Below are positions 35,958 through 47,350 of a stretch of DNA of 64,000 nt, in pieces; positions within the stretch are counted from its first letter, which is position 1, and every line of letters starts with the position of its first letter. The position numbers were made by a program, and so were the translations under genes. The DNA is taken from contig NC_133328.1 in assembly GCF_042186555.1 (NCBI RefSeq), positions 496,027,106 through 496,091,105 on the forward strand. Reading direction: 5' to 3'. The stretch comes from Aquarana catesbeiana (taxonomy: Eukaryota > Chordata > Amphibia > Anura > Ranidae). A model generated the notes under the pieces. The model saw only the letters and a list, made by a program, of their open reading frames with translations. It searched no databases and was not told where the DNA came from.

Positions 35958-36670
35958 TTAACCTCTTCATGCTGGCAGCATGCATACATGTGGCCGCATA
36001 TATGAGTAGCAGAATGTAAACAAAGCTGTGCCAAGAGCGCACGCCCTGCTCGCTCCCAGCACAGTTACCGGCAGCTGATGGAAAGCTCCCGATCTCTACT
36101 TGCGATCAGGAGCTTTCTGATTATGTGACCACTGTGACAGTCAATCACGGCGGTGACTTGATCAGAAACCCTGTCCCACGTCCTGGCATCAGAAACCTCT
36201 TTGAGAGCCGTGAGGTGCTGGCGGTATGGGCCTAACCACTTCGACACTAGGGCAATTTTTTAAAATTTTGTAAACACATAAAAATACAAATTCTTGGCCA
36301 TAAAATTACTTAAACCCTTAGATCATTATACATTTTCTGAAAGCAGAGACTCTGTAGAATAAAAAGATGATAGTTGCAGATTTTTGTGTCGCTTGATATT
36401 TGTGCGACTGTTTATCAAATTATCAGGAAAAATATAATCAAATTAATTTTGGTGCAAACACACACAATATAATACCCATTTTTTTTTTTTTGTAAAATCT
36501 AAAGGGCTTGCATTTGGTAAATAAATACCAAACATGCTAAGTCTTAAAATTGTGTGCACCCGTGATAACGCAAAAAACGAAGGTACTCAAAAATCTCCAT
36601 AAATGACCTGAACCTGTTCAAAAGGCACAGCAGCGCAAATTCTGAGACTTCTGCAACCAGTATTAACCGA
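35958..36670. repeat. Old TTAA-type repeats (two decayed copies)
   Basis: Starts TTAACCTCTTCATGCTGGCAG and a second start occurs at 36234 (TAACCACTTCGACACTAGG). The interior has family-B-like blocks in a diverged state (ACTTAAACCCTTAGATCATT, AAATCTCCATAAATGACC). Limits are approximate. Confidence 0.6.
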
Positions 36671-36998
36671 TTTAGTTCAAACAGCTTGATAAGGCAGTAT
36701 TTACATACCATTATGTTATCAAATAATATCAGTTATATCTTCCTGTAAAATCACTTTCTTTCCCATAATAAATATTCCATGTTTCATTTCAGTAATCCAG
36801 TTAATTGGCTGTAGGTCCACTATAGCTGAGATGGGGGCAGTTACAGAAATTTGCTGACCCATACAAAGCTGAATGTAAAGATTTAAGAAATGGCATTAGA
36901 CTCTGTATTGTCTGTAATGAGCGCAAAATGAGTACTATCCTTCTGAAAATGAGGTAAAAAAAAACTATTTCCTCTTAATGACTGATTGCACCATTCCT

Positions 36999-38492
36999 TT
37001 AACCTCTTGACGTCCTCATATGACGGCCTCGACTTTCAGGGGTTATATCTGAATGATGCCTGAGGCTACAGACATCATTCAGATACCGGCATTTTCAGCC
37101 GGCGATTCCGTACACCACAAGAATGATCATAGCGGCTGTTCCGCCGCTTGATCATTCTTACGGGCGGCGAGAGGGGACGCCCCCCCCTCCCGCCACCCTC
37201 CGGTGCTTCTACCGACTCACCTCAGCGATCGGTGAGTCGGATAGCGGATCCGCCGGCGCCGGATGTAGATCATAGAGATTTCCGGCGGACCAGATGGTCG
37301 CCGGAGTCTCTATGATCGTTCGGAGGCCAGGCGTGATGTTATGACGTCACGCCCGGCCTCTGCATTAAAAAAAATGGCGCCGCTTCGGCTGGGAAGCGAT
37401 GGTCGTTTTTTTTTTTTTTTTTTTTTATTCTAGGCTTCCCAGCCTAGTGGTGAGATGTGAGGTCTTATTGACCCCATATCTCACTATTAAGAGCACCTGT
37501 CATGTCATATTCCTATTACAAGGGATGTTTACATTCCTTGTAATAGGAATAAAAGTGATCAAAAAAAATTTTTTTTAAAAAGTGTCAAAATAAAAAATTT
37601 TAAAGGGGTTGTAAAGATGTTTTTTTTTTTTTTTAAAATAACAAACATGTTATACTTACCTTCACTGTGCAGCTCGTTCTGCACAGAGTGGCCCCGAACC
37701 TGGTCTTCTGGGGTCCCTCGGCGGCTGTTTCAGCTCCTCCCCGCAAGCATTTACCACCTTCATGCGAGCTCCCTCGCACGGTGGTGAGTGCTTGCGGGCG
37801 CGCTCCCGTGATACAGCCGGCGGCTATAGCCGCTCGCTGTATCACTCGGCCCCGCCCCCCGGCGCGCCGCGTCATCGGATGTGATTGACAGCAGCGCGAG
37901 CCAATGGCTGCGCTGCTTTCAATCCATCCACTGCAGCCAATCAGCGACCAGGCTGAGCTGCAATGAAGCTGACGAGGACGAGGAGCGAAGATTCGAGGCG
38001 TCAGGTAAGTAAAACGGGGGGGGCTGGGGCGGCGGTACTGTCAAAAGTTTTTTCACCTTAATGCATAGAATGCATTAAGGTGAAAAAATTTTTACCTTTA
38101 CAACCCCTTTAAGTAAAATTAACAATAAAAAAAAAAAAAAAATTTTTAAAGCGCCCCTGTCCCCGTGAGCTCGCACGCAGAAGCGAACGCATACGTAAGT
38201 CCCACCCACATATGAAAACGGTGTTCAAACCACACGTGAGGTATCGCCGCGAACGCAATAATTTTGGCCCTAGACCTTCTCTGTAACTCAAAACATGTAA
38301 CCAGTAAAAAATTTTAAAGCGTCGCCTATGGGGATTTTTAAGTACCAAAGTTTGGCGCCATTCCACGAGTGTGTGCAATTTTGAAGCGTGACATGTTAGG
38401 TATCTATTTACTCAGCGTAACTTCATCTTTCACACAATGCAAAAAAATTTGGCTAACTTTGCTGTTTTGTTTTTTTTTAAAGCATGAAACTG

Positions 38493-38525
<33 letters not shown>

Positions 38526-38718
38526 GCGTTTTAAAAATTGCTGCGCAAATACCGTGCAAGATAAAAAGTTGCAATGACCGCCATTGTATTCTCTAGGGTC
38601 TCTGCTAAAAAAACATATATAATGTTTGGGGGTTCTATGTAATTTTATAGCAAAGAAATGATGATTTTTGACATGTAGGAGCGAAGTGTCAGAAATGGCC
38701 TGGATGCGAAGTGGTTAA
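36999..38718 (-). repeat. TTAA family B repeat, reversed, with nested MITE
   Basis: TTAA at 36999-37002 and 38715-38718. It closely resembles the copy at 33563-34771 over the CpG-rich left part and the right part, with T-runs at 37405-37425 and 38490-38518. A 505-bp insertion sits at 37604-38108. Confidence 0.88.
37604..38108. mobile_element. TTAA family C MITE (AGGGGTTGTAAAG ends) nested in B
   Basis: Starts AGGGGTTGTAAAG and ends CTTTACAACCCCT, flanked by TTAA at 37600-37603 and 38109-38112. The sister B copy at 34180 has the uninterrupted AAAAATTTTAAG at this point. The GC-rich interior (37690-37900) is part of the MITE, not a gene-associated CpG island. Confidence 0.92.
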
Positions 38719-38801
38719 GCCTATTAGAGCTACGTTTTAAAACTACTAATACATGTGTCTTGCAGTAATTAGTCTTATTAACTTTGTTTTTCATACGCCA
38801 G

Positions 38802-38965
38802 GGCACTTGAAATGGACCAAAGCAGAAGACATTGATATTGAAACTCCAGGATCAATTTTAGTGAACACTAACTTGAGGGCTTTAATAAACAAGCATACAT
38901 TTGCATCTTTACCTCAGCATTTTCAGCAGTATCTCCTTCTCTTACTCCCGGAAGTAGATAGACAG
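38802..38965 (+). CDS. ASXL3: ASXL3 coding exon (DEUBAD N-terminal half)
   Basis: Seen: a 164-bp block after an acceptor ending ACGCCAG (AG at 38800-38801) and before a GTGAGT donor at 38966. It reads HLKWTKAEDIDIETPGSILV, then NTNLRALINKHTFASL and QQYLLLLLPEVDRQ. This is the start of the DEUBAD/ASXH domain, in which helices pack on the BAP1 UCH domain and C-terminal extension and stimulate H2A deubiquitination. The KWTKAEDIDIETPGS opening is the ASXL3 version of a segment that reads differently in ASXL1. It starts by completing a glycine codon and ends in phase 0 after CAG. The preceding intron of 10.8 kb carries a MITE, a LINE-split TTAA repeat and two further TTAA repeats. The exon itself shows no disruption. 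Confidence 0.95.
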
Positions 38966-39640
38966 GTGAGTCCTTCTACTTGCATAACAACACTATCTGT
39001 CTTTTATTTTTTTATTTTGCATTTCATAGACAAACCATTTTTAAAGCTGCAAATTGTGTGAGGTAGACTGTGGACTCTTTACTGTCAGCCCCTTCCTTCA
39101 ATATTCTGTTGAACAGAGCGGTAACAATGACTGAAAATACTTGTAGAAGCTCTCTTTCCTGATCTACTCGGATCAGCTATCGCAGTGAGAACAACAAAAA
39201 CGCACCAGATATATTGATCGTAACAATTACTTGGCATCTCAAGGTTGATTTACTTGAATTCTTTCTAGTACATGCTATGAAGGCTTTGTAAGTAACAAAG
39301 AAAACATAAGGATGGAAAACTGCTTGTGCAGTGAATGCACTTCAGATAGAGTACATTTTCATTTGGACTTCAGATAACAGATTCTAAGTAAGTGTTAAAG
39401 ACCAAAACGTTGATCATATTCCAAGAATTATTTAATTGTGTTGCCTCTATTGCTGACTGCAAAGGTGCTGTGTAGTGAACACATTTTTATTTCTTTTTAA
39501 AACACTATTATAAACTACTACTGACAGTAAACTTGAGCATCTGGTGGTGCTGCTTGTATTGCAGTCATTTTTTTATTTCTTTAGCGACAATAGTACTGGT
39601 CCTTTTTAAGCTGGTAGGGCCTTCTATATTATTTCCAATT
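38966..39640. other. Intron, no feature recognised
   Basis: Unique-looking intron just downstream of the first DEUBAD exon. No ORF or repeat is recognised. Confidence 0.5.
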
Positions 39641-39644
39641 GCCT

Positions 39645-40672
39645 ATAAATGGGGAGTACTCAGAATAGTCAGGGGTGGGTAGTGGGGTTCCCCAGGGTTC
39701 TGTGCTGGGACCAATCCTATTTAATTTGTTTATAAACGACCTGGAGGATGGGATAAACAGTTCAATCTCTGTATTTGCAGACGATACTAAGCTAAGCAGG
39801 GCGATAACTTCTGCGCAGGATGTGGAAACCTTGCAAAAAGACCTGAACAAATTAATGGGGTGGGCGACTACATGGCAAATGAGGTTCAATGTAGAAAACT
39901 GTAAAATAATGCATTTGGGTGGCAAAAATATGAATGCAATCTATACACTGGGGGGAGAACCTCTGGGGGAATCTAGGATGGAAAAGGACCTGGGGGTCCT
40001 AGTAGATGATAGGCTCAGCAATGGCATGCAATGCCAAGCTGCTGCTAATAAAGCAAACAGAATATTGGCATGCATTAAAAGGGGGATCAACTCCAGAGAT
40101 AAAACGATAATTCTCCCGCTCTACAAGACTCTGGTCCGGCCGCACCTGGAGTATGCTGTCCAGTTCTGGGCACCAGTCCTCAGGAGGGATGTACTGGAAA
40201 TGGAGCGAGTACAAAGAAGGGCAACAAAGCTAATAAAGGGTCTGGAGGATCTTAGTTATGAGGAAAGGTTGCGAGCAGTGAACTTATTCTCTCTGGAGAA
40301 GAGACGCTTGAGAGGGGATATGATTTCAATTTACAAATACTGTACTGGTGACCCCACAGTAGGGATAAAACTTTTTCGCAGAAGAGAGTTTAATAAGACT
40401 CGTGGCCACTCATTACAATTAGAAGAAAAGAGGTTTAACCTTAAACTACGTAGAGGGTTCTTTACTGTAAGAGCGGCAAGGATGTGGAATTCCCTTCCAC
40501 AGGCGGTGGTCTCAGCGGGGAGCATTGAAAGCTTCAAGAAACTATTAGATAATCACCTGAATGACCGCAACATACAGGGATATGTAATGAAATACTGACA
40601 CATAATCACACATAGGTTGGACTTGATGGACTTGTGTCTTTTTTCAACCTCACCTACTATGTAACTATGAGC
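39645..40672 (+). mobile_element. 5'-truncated CR1-type LINE
   Basis: Holds the RT C-terminal half, then a short 3' UTR with GGTTGGACTTGATGGACTTG and CAACCTCACCTACTATGTAA, the widespread CR1 tail. It is on the sense strand of ASXL3, and its 5' end is cut inside the RT. Confidence 0.9.
39675..40598 (+). pseudogene. CR1 reverse transcriptase C-terminal fragment, open frame
   Basis: 307 uninterrupted codons. GVPQGSVLGPILFNLFIND is the RT palm motif before the active site and SISVFADDTKLSRAI holds the FADD catalytic aspartates. GVLVDDRLSN and LYKTLVRPHLEYAVQFWAP are typical CR1 thumb-region motifs. ARMWNSLPQAVVSA and FKKLLDNHL close the protein. The absence of stops suggests a fairly recent insertion, but endonuclease and fingers are missing, so it is not active. 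Confidence 0.9.
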
Positions 40673-40715
40673 ACGGAGAATATATTTTGCCATATAGAAA
40701 GTAGAGCAGGGCAGT

Positions 40716-42137
40716 TACCTTGCTAGACATGGAACTTCCATTGGAGAAAACACAAAAAAAAAAAAAATACTGCGCTACCTATAGAAAATACCCCCCCAAA
40801 AAGCAGCAGTTAAACAGTGAGATGTGCACTAAAATAACTAATAAAAAGGAAATAACCGCGCTAAATATAAGTGAAACACGTGAAACAATCTCCAAGACTT
40901 CCGTGAGGAAGTACATATATAAATACAAAAATGTTGAAAATTATTAACAATTAAATTATGAAAAGTACATGGGTCAACACATGTATGTATGAATCAAACA
41001 TGAGTGTCCATATGTGATATTTGCGAATAAAAATAAGTGTCCATATATAGTAACAGAAAATAAAAATGTGAAGTAATGATCTGAAAAACAGTCCAAGAAA
41101 GACCCCTAGGATGAATCCAACCAGAGTCAATGGTGTACAAAATATGAGTGACAACCCATACAGTATCCGCAAATACCCAATAATTGCGCTTACCACAGCT
41201 TATGTTCAATAGCAGTATGAGAGATCCATTGGCGTTCTGGACTCGGAGGCGTGGTTTGGCTGTACACTATTTAGAGCGTCGCCCGTTCCCCAGACGACGC
41301 CATTTGTGGTGAAACGTACGTCGGGAGGTTGACGCTCTGACGTCATCGCCATTTTCAGTGTGGACGGGTGCTCGCTATGTCGGCTGGCTGTTTGCTGTAT
41401 TTTTACATACTCATGTGAGTTTTCTACCTTTATCTATTAAATCGTTATTATCAGTATTACACTATGGCCAGTTCCTTTTTATTTACATGCTTGTGAGATG
41501 TCATTTTGGAGTCTCTGCTGTATCCCCCGGTTCCTGCCGCAAGTAGTCCAGAACGCCAATGGATCTCTCATACTGCTATTGAACATAAGCTGTGGTTGGG
41601 TTGCCTTGCGGTAAGTACATTATTTGCCTGGTGGTGGATCACGTAGTGTGGTGTGGTTAACCAATACTGAACACAAGCTGTTGTTGGCTTGCCTTGTGAT
41701 GGAAGTTTGGTGTCCTCATTGCATCTTTTCAGCTACGATGTATACAGTCTAAGAGCACCATCTGGATTCTCCAACCCAAGACGTGATACAGGCTGGTGTA
41801 CGCTTGCCTTGCGGTAAGCGCAATTATTGGGTATTTGCGGATACTGTATGGGTTGTCACTTATATTTTGTACACCATTGACTCTGGTTGGATTCATCCAA
41901 GGGGTCTGTCTTGGACTGTTTTTCAGATCATTACTTCACATTTTTATTTTCTGTTACTATATATGGACACTTATTTTTATTCGCAAATATCACATATGGA
42001 CACTCATGTTTGATTCATACATACATGTGTTGACCCATGTACTTTTCATAATTTAATTGTTAATAATTTTCAACATTTTTGTATTTATATATGTACTTCC
42101 TCACGGAAGTCTTGGATATGGAACTTCCATTGCTAGA
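40716..42137. repeat. 1.4-kb inverted-repeat (foldback) element
   Basis: The left arm, about 40716-41245, returns as its reverse complement at about 41540-42137. Examples are GACATGGAACTTCCATTG, CTTCCGTGAGGAAGTAC, GAATCAAACATGAGTGTCC and CCAGAACGCCAATGG. The right arm has about 225 bp extra at 41590-41815. The centre (41270-41345) holds GTGGTGAAACGTACGTCGGG. Mirror ORFs (41196-40951 and 41796-42056) encode almost the same peptide from opposite strands and are products of the symmetry. Confidence 0.85.
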
Positions 42138-42579
42138 CAGTTGCCACCAGTGTGATGAGCTGTAAAGATCAGTAAATAAATCTACCAACATAATTTAATA
42201 AAATAAAGGTAAAAAGTTTCTTACATACAATCACTTATGTCACAGAGAAAAAAATGTTTCTTTATACAAAGCATGGTAACGCACTAAATACCACATACCA
42301 ATGTGCAGAATACTGCTTCACATTGGTTTGAAGGGGACATAAAAGTGCTCCTGTCTAGTAAGCCTTAGCATTGATATTAAGGTACAAACCTGTACCCTGA
42401 AAGTCCATTGGTTTTCTCTTAACTAGTTGTACTTTACTTTGTTTAGTTTTGACCCAATTGTATGACTCTCTATAACTAATTTTCTTGGGCTTTGAATAAG
42501 GTAGATCTATACAGAAACGGTATTCTATGTCTGAAAGCCATCCTAGATAATAACTATGCACATGTTGTACACCTTTGCT

Positions 42580-43010
42580 TCAGACATTCATTCCCCTTCC
42601 ATATGGGCAAGTGATGACTCCAAAACTGCAGCTCTTGTGGGATGTTCCCAGTCTGCAGTGATCGGAACCTACCCAAAGTGGTCTAAGGAAGGAAAACCAG
42701 TGACAGGGTCATGGGGCGCCAAGGCTCATTGATGCACGTGGGGAGCAAAGGCTGGCCTGTGTAGTCCAGTGCAATGGAAGAGCTACTGTAGCTCAAATTT
42801 ATGAAAAAGTTCATGCTGGTTCCGATGGTGTCAGAACACACAGTGCATTGAAGTTTTCTGCGTATGGGGCTGCGTAGCCATAGACTGATCGGGGTGCTCA
42901 TGCCGATCTGTGTCCACAGCCAAAAGCAACTACAATGGGTACTTGTGCCTCAGAACTGGACCACAGGTCATGGTATGTGGTCATAATGTTATGGCCGATT
43001 TGTGTATATT
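42580..43010 (+). mobile_element. Tc1/mariner-type fragment
   Basis: Broken + strand frames around 42840-42970 recall a Tc1-like transposase (GCGTAGCCATAGACTGATCG, then AACTGGACCACAGG). The segment ends with TCATAATGTTATGGCCGATT, a familiar Tc1-type terminus. The left end was not found. Assignment is from memory of related repeats. Confidence 0.55.
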
Positions 43011-43339
43011 ACTACAAGTGTTATTGATTGATTTTGTTTTCTGTGTACATTAATAACATATTGATTGCAGGTCACAAAATGTTGTTATAATTGTAAGGTA
43101 TATAATCTTAATATTTAATATGGTTACGGACTTAAGTTAAAACAAAAATGTACTCATATCAACATGGCATATACTTCATACTCTAGCTACATAATTGAAA
43201 ATTTTAGCCATTTCATTATATTATGCGTTGGCCATTTATTCCTGAATATATTCAACAGACCTTTTGCTATGCATGGAGAAACCATTCTAGTTACAAAAAG
43301 GGCACTTCAGTCATAACTTTTCTCCTGTTCCCCTTCCAG

Positions 43340-43436
43340 ATGGGAAGTGATGGGGCTTTACGTCTTAGCAATTCTGCACTGAATAATGAATTCTTTGCAT
43401 ATGCTGCACAAGGCTGGAAGCAGAGACTATCAGAAG
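43340..43436 (+). CDS. ASXL3: ASXL3 coding exon (DEUBAD middle, NEF motif)
   Basis: Seen: a 97-bp block after the acceptor CCCCTTCCAG (AG at 43338-43339) and before a GTAAAA donor at 43437. It reads MGSDGALRLSNSALNNEFF then AYAAQGWKQRLSEG. The NNEFF segment contains the NEF motif conserved in DEUBAD proteins (ASXL, INO80G, RPN13) that helps position the enzyme and ubiquitin. It begins in phase 0 with ATG, which is an internal methionine, and ends in phase 1. The human protein, as remembered, has isoleucine where this copy has alanine (DGALRL) and threonine where it has asparagine (LSNSA). Both are conservative surface-type differences. The donor is slightly weaker than the others because +5 is A. 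Confidence 0.94.
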
Positions 43437-45298
43437 GTAAAAGTCATTTTTTTTTTATTCTGCTAACATTGCTATGTAATTGATACACAAAGCTGCAGAA
43501 CTAGATATCTGATCTAGGAACTGTTTATTTAAAGGATAACTAAGTTAATGCCTGATACTGGAAGATAATAGTGTGGACCTCAAACTTATAATTACCCTTA
43601 TGTACCTTGTTTGCAAGAAATGCTATTATAAAAGACTGTGGCCTGTAGTATCTGAGTCTTGGGTACAAATCTTAAAGTCATTACTCCTGCCTGCACATGT
43701 GCTTGCAATGAATAATGTCCAATCCAATACAGAACCTGTTTCCCTGTCTACCAACAGCACACTAGAGATAAGGAGTAAAATAGTTTTTTTAACTTGCATA
43801 TGTAAACATAGGAGCAGATAAGCACAGGCCAGAGACATCTAAATTAGGGGTTTCCTTGCCTCAAAAATGTATTCAAACATTCAGCAGTTAAACATTTTCT
43901 CATTTAGTATGACCAATTAAGTTGTAGTGATGCATTAAATGTGCATGTTTCTCATGGCTTGTACACAGTGTGTAATTATCAGGTATTGTGCAGATCTCTG
44001 TGTACTGTGTGTATACAGTCCTTACAATTTGTCAAAAATATTTTACATTGGAATAAGAAATGAAAGTAAAATAGATTAATAGTTTGCCAAGCCTATTTTC
44101 TACTGAAATCTGCTAGGATTTTGAACCAGTGGGATGAAAAGCTGACTCAAGCCAATTTGATATGTTTTGATCCAAACTACTATTTTATTTAAATATAATA
44201 TTAAAAATTCTTGTTGGCCAGTACCTCCCCTGCCCCCACTAGTTCCTGGACTAAATGTCAGTCACGATGGCAGCATCAGACGTATGAAGTGGCTTCGTCT
44301 CAAAGAAAAATGAGATTGGCACCCAAGAAGGTCACTCCCTGCCACTACCAGGGGAATGCCAGCACAGAGATTTTACAGCATGCTGGAGCAAAACCCAGGT
44401 GCTCAAGGGTGGGGCTTTTGTTTTCATATCTTCTTTTTTTTTTTCTACTTCAGCTGAGCTGTCATGAAAATTACTTGAGGGAAGTAAACAAATAGTAATA
44501 GGGTTTGTTAGAAACGTACTATGCAATGCATAATTCGATTTCTGTCAATGCATTTGGGACTTTTGATCTCATAACCTTCTTGCTATATACTGGGCATAAT
44601 TTATTTTGTTTTGATGTTGTTTTTTTTTTTCCTAATTTGTGTGATTACTGATGTAGGCCTTTACTGTCATCTCATTTTACAAATGTTAGTGTTCTGGCTG
44701 TCATGCTGAGTCATGCTGAGTCTTGCCTCAGTACCTAAAATCTTTACTCTGACTTTTCACATATTCACGCTTTTTCTTGGTCTGCGACTCAAAGCATTAC
44801 AGCCAAAGGGTAAACATAACAGCCTTTCAACAATTACTTTTACTAGGTGGCCAGCATTAGCAGTCCATATATTTCCCCTAGGAAAACTGTATGTTAAATG
44901 GGTTTGCCACCTTACCATGTATACACTTCGCCAAGCCAGTGGGATTTGGCATAGAGGGGATCTTCTTTTGTGGATCTGCATCTCAATTAAGTACTGCAAA
45001 GGAGATCTTTACACAATTGTCTTGCACTGACTTGCCTGAGCTCAAACATATGCATTATATAGCACAACTAAAAGTTATCTTATATGGAATTGTAAAGCTG
45101 TGATGTCAGTTCATTATAGCTGTGATCTAGTTTAATTGCACCTGTGAACCCTATATAGTAGGATGGGTGCAGAAAATTTTGTCAAGGAAGTAGGGCTCTG
45201 TGTTGGTGCATATGAAGAAAGTGTACACAATTTTGTTAAGGAAGAAAGCGCCTTAAGGCTGAACGTCCACTTTACCAGAATTCCTTGAAGTACATGTT
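43437..45298. other. Intron, no feature recognised
   Basis: Unique-looking intron after the NEF-motif exon. Short open frames (43573-43821, 44211-44495, 44713-45030) lack splice-flank or family support. Confidence 0.5.
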
Positions 45299-46877
45299 CA
45301 TTGCCTTGAAAAAGTGTTCATACCCCTTGAAATTTTCCACATTTTGTCGTGTTACAACCAAAAACATAAATGTATTTTATTGTGATTTTATGTGATAGAC
45401 CAACACAAAGTGGCACATAATTCTGAAGTGAAGAAAAATGATAAATGGTTTTCAAAATGTTTTACCAATAAACATCTGAAAAGCGTGGCGTGCATTTGTA
45501 TTCAGCCCCCTTTACTCTGATACCCCTAACTAAAATTTAGTGGAACCAATTGTCTTCAGAAGTTAATTAGTAAATAGAGTCCACATGTGTGTAATTTAAT
45601 CTCAGTCTAAATACAGCTGTTCTTTGAAGCCTCCAGAGGTTTGCTAGAGAACCTTAGTGAACAAACAGCATCATGAAGACCAAGGAAAGTTGTGGAGAAG
45701 TTTAAAGCAGGGTTAGGTTATAAAAAAAATATCCCATGCTTTGAACATCTCATGGAGCACTGTTCAATGCATCATCCCAAAATGGAAAGAGTATGACACA
45801 ACTGCAAACCCACCAAGACATGGCCGTCCACCTAAACTGTCAGGCTGGGCACGGAGAGCCTTAATCAGAGAAGTAGCCAAAAGGTCCATAGTAACTCTAG
45901 AGGAGCTGCAGAGATCCACAGCTCAGGTGGGAGAATCTCTCCACAGGACAACTATTAGTCGTGCACTCCACAAATCTGGCTTTTATGGAAGAGTGGCAAG
46001 AAGAAAGCCATTGTTGAAAGAAAGCCATAAGAAGTCCCAGTTTGTCATAAGCCATGTGGGGGATACAGCAAACATGTGAAAAAAGTTGTTCTGGTCAGAT
46101 GAGACAAAAATTTAACTTTTTGGCCTAAAGGCAAAGCGTTATGTGTGGCAAAAAACTAACACTGCACATCACCCTGAACACACGATCCCCACTGTGAAAC
46201 ATGGTGTTTGCAGCATCATGTTTTGGGGATGCTTTTTTTTCAGCAGGGACAGGGAAGCTGGTCAGAGTTGCTGGGAAGATGGATGGAGCCAAATACAGGG
46301 CAATCTTAGAAGAAAACCTGTTAGAATCTGCAAAAGACTTGAGACTCAGGTGGAGGTTCACCTTCCAGCAGGACAACGACTCTAAACATACAGCCAGAGC
46401 TACAATGAATATGATTTGATCTAAACCATTCCATGTGTTAAAATGGCCCAGTCAAAGTCCAGACCGAAATCCAATTGAGAGTCTGTGGCAAGACTTGAAA
46501 TTTGCTGTTCATAGATGCTCTTCATCCAATCTGACAGAGCTTGAGCTATTTTGCAAAGAAGAATGGGCAAAAATGTCACACTCTAGATGTGCAAAGCTGG
46601 TGGAGACATCCCCAAAAATACTTGTAATTGCAGCAAAAGGTGGTTCTACACGGTATTGACTCAGGGGGGGCTGAATGCAAATGCACACCACACTTTTCAC
46701 ATATTTATTTGTAAAAAATTTTGAAAACCATTTTTCATTTTCCTTCCACTTCACAATTATGTGCTACTTTGTGTTGGTCTATCATATAAATACCAATAAA
46801 ATACATTTAGGTTTTGGTTGTAACATGACAAAATGTGGAAAATTTCAAGGGATAGGAATACTTTTTCAAGGCAGTAT
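45299..46877 (+). mobile_element. Tc1 transposon 1, full length, inactive
   Basis: Inverted ends: TTGCCTTGAAAAAGTGTTCA at the left and ACTTTTTCAAGGCAGTATA at the right, followed inward by AATTTTCCACATTTTG and its complement. The left TA is mutated and the right TA is present. The transposase is in three frames. Confidence 0.9.
45741..46659 (+). pseudogene. Tc1 transposase 1 (frameshifted)
   Basis: Piece one, 45741-46079, has the DNA-binding helix-turn-helix (GRPPKLSGWARRALIREV and TTISRALHKSGFYG). KKLFWSDETKI follows with the first catalytic aspartate, then a stop. Next come KHGVCSIMFWGCF and FTFQQDNDSKHTA with the second aspartate, and LKWPSQSPDRNPIESLW with the glutamate of the DDE triad. 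Two frame changes and stops at 46077, 46114 and 46416 inactivate it. The enzyme would cut and paste the element at TA sites. Confidence 0.9.
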
Positions 46878-46997
46878 AGGTCCTACATGCACTGTCATTG
46901 CAAAGAAATAAACCCCCTCCCAGTTCCATGAAATACCCTAATTGTAAGTAAAAATTAGTTCTTTTGACTAACTTTTATTCACCACATCAGCTCCGGA

Positions 46998-47350
46998 ATG
47001 TTAAAGTAGAACTATAGGCAAAACTTTTATTTTTTTTCATTTTGGATAGAGCAATGGAGGGTTCTGACCCCTGTCAGTTTTTTTCTTCACCATCTTTGTC
47101 CCATTGCAGAGATTTTCATTCACTTCCTGTCCCATTGAAAATTCCCCCTCTATTACTTTTCTGGGTACAACACAAAATTTTGGATTTTCTTTTACTTCCA
47201 CTTTCAATGATGATGGTAAATATGACAAATAGAGAGGGTGAATATGCTTAACAGGAACACTGACAGCAATAAAAACTGACAGATGTTCTAATTCATCTCT
47301 ACTCTATCCAAAACTAAAAAAAAAAAAAGTTTTGCCTTTTAGTTTTACTT
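46998..47350. mobile_element. MITE (AAAGTAGAACTATAGGC ends)
   Basis: Left end TTAAAGTAGAACTATAGGC, right end GCCTTTTAGTTTTACTTTA. Inner ends repeat AAAACTTTT/AAAAGTTTT. The right end abuts family A repeat DNA. Confidence 0.7.

Noticed and set aside
37690..37990. CpG island or promoter
   Set aside because: The CpG-rich part is inside a MITE with defined TTAA ends, and the same CpG-rich texture recurs in other dispersed repeats.
40951..42056. Two nearly identical ORFs on opposite strands (41196-40951 and 41796-42056)
   Set aside because: They come from the two arms of one inverted repeat and show no known protein features.
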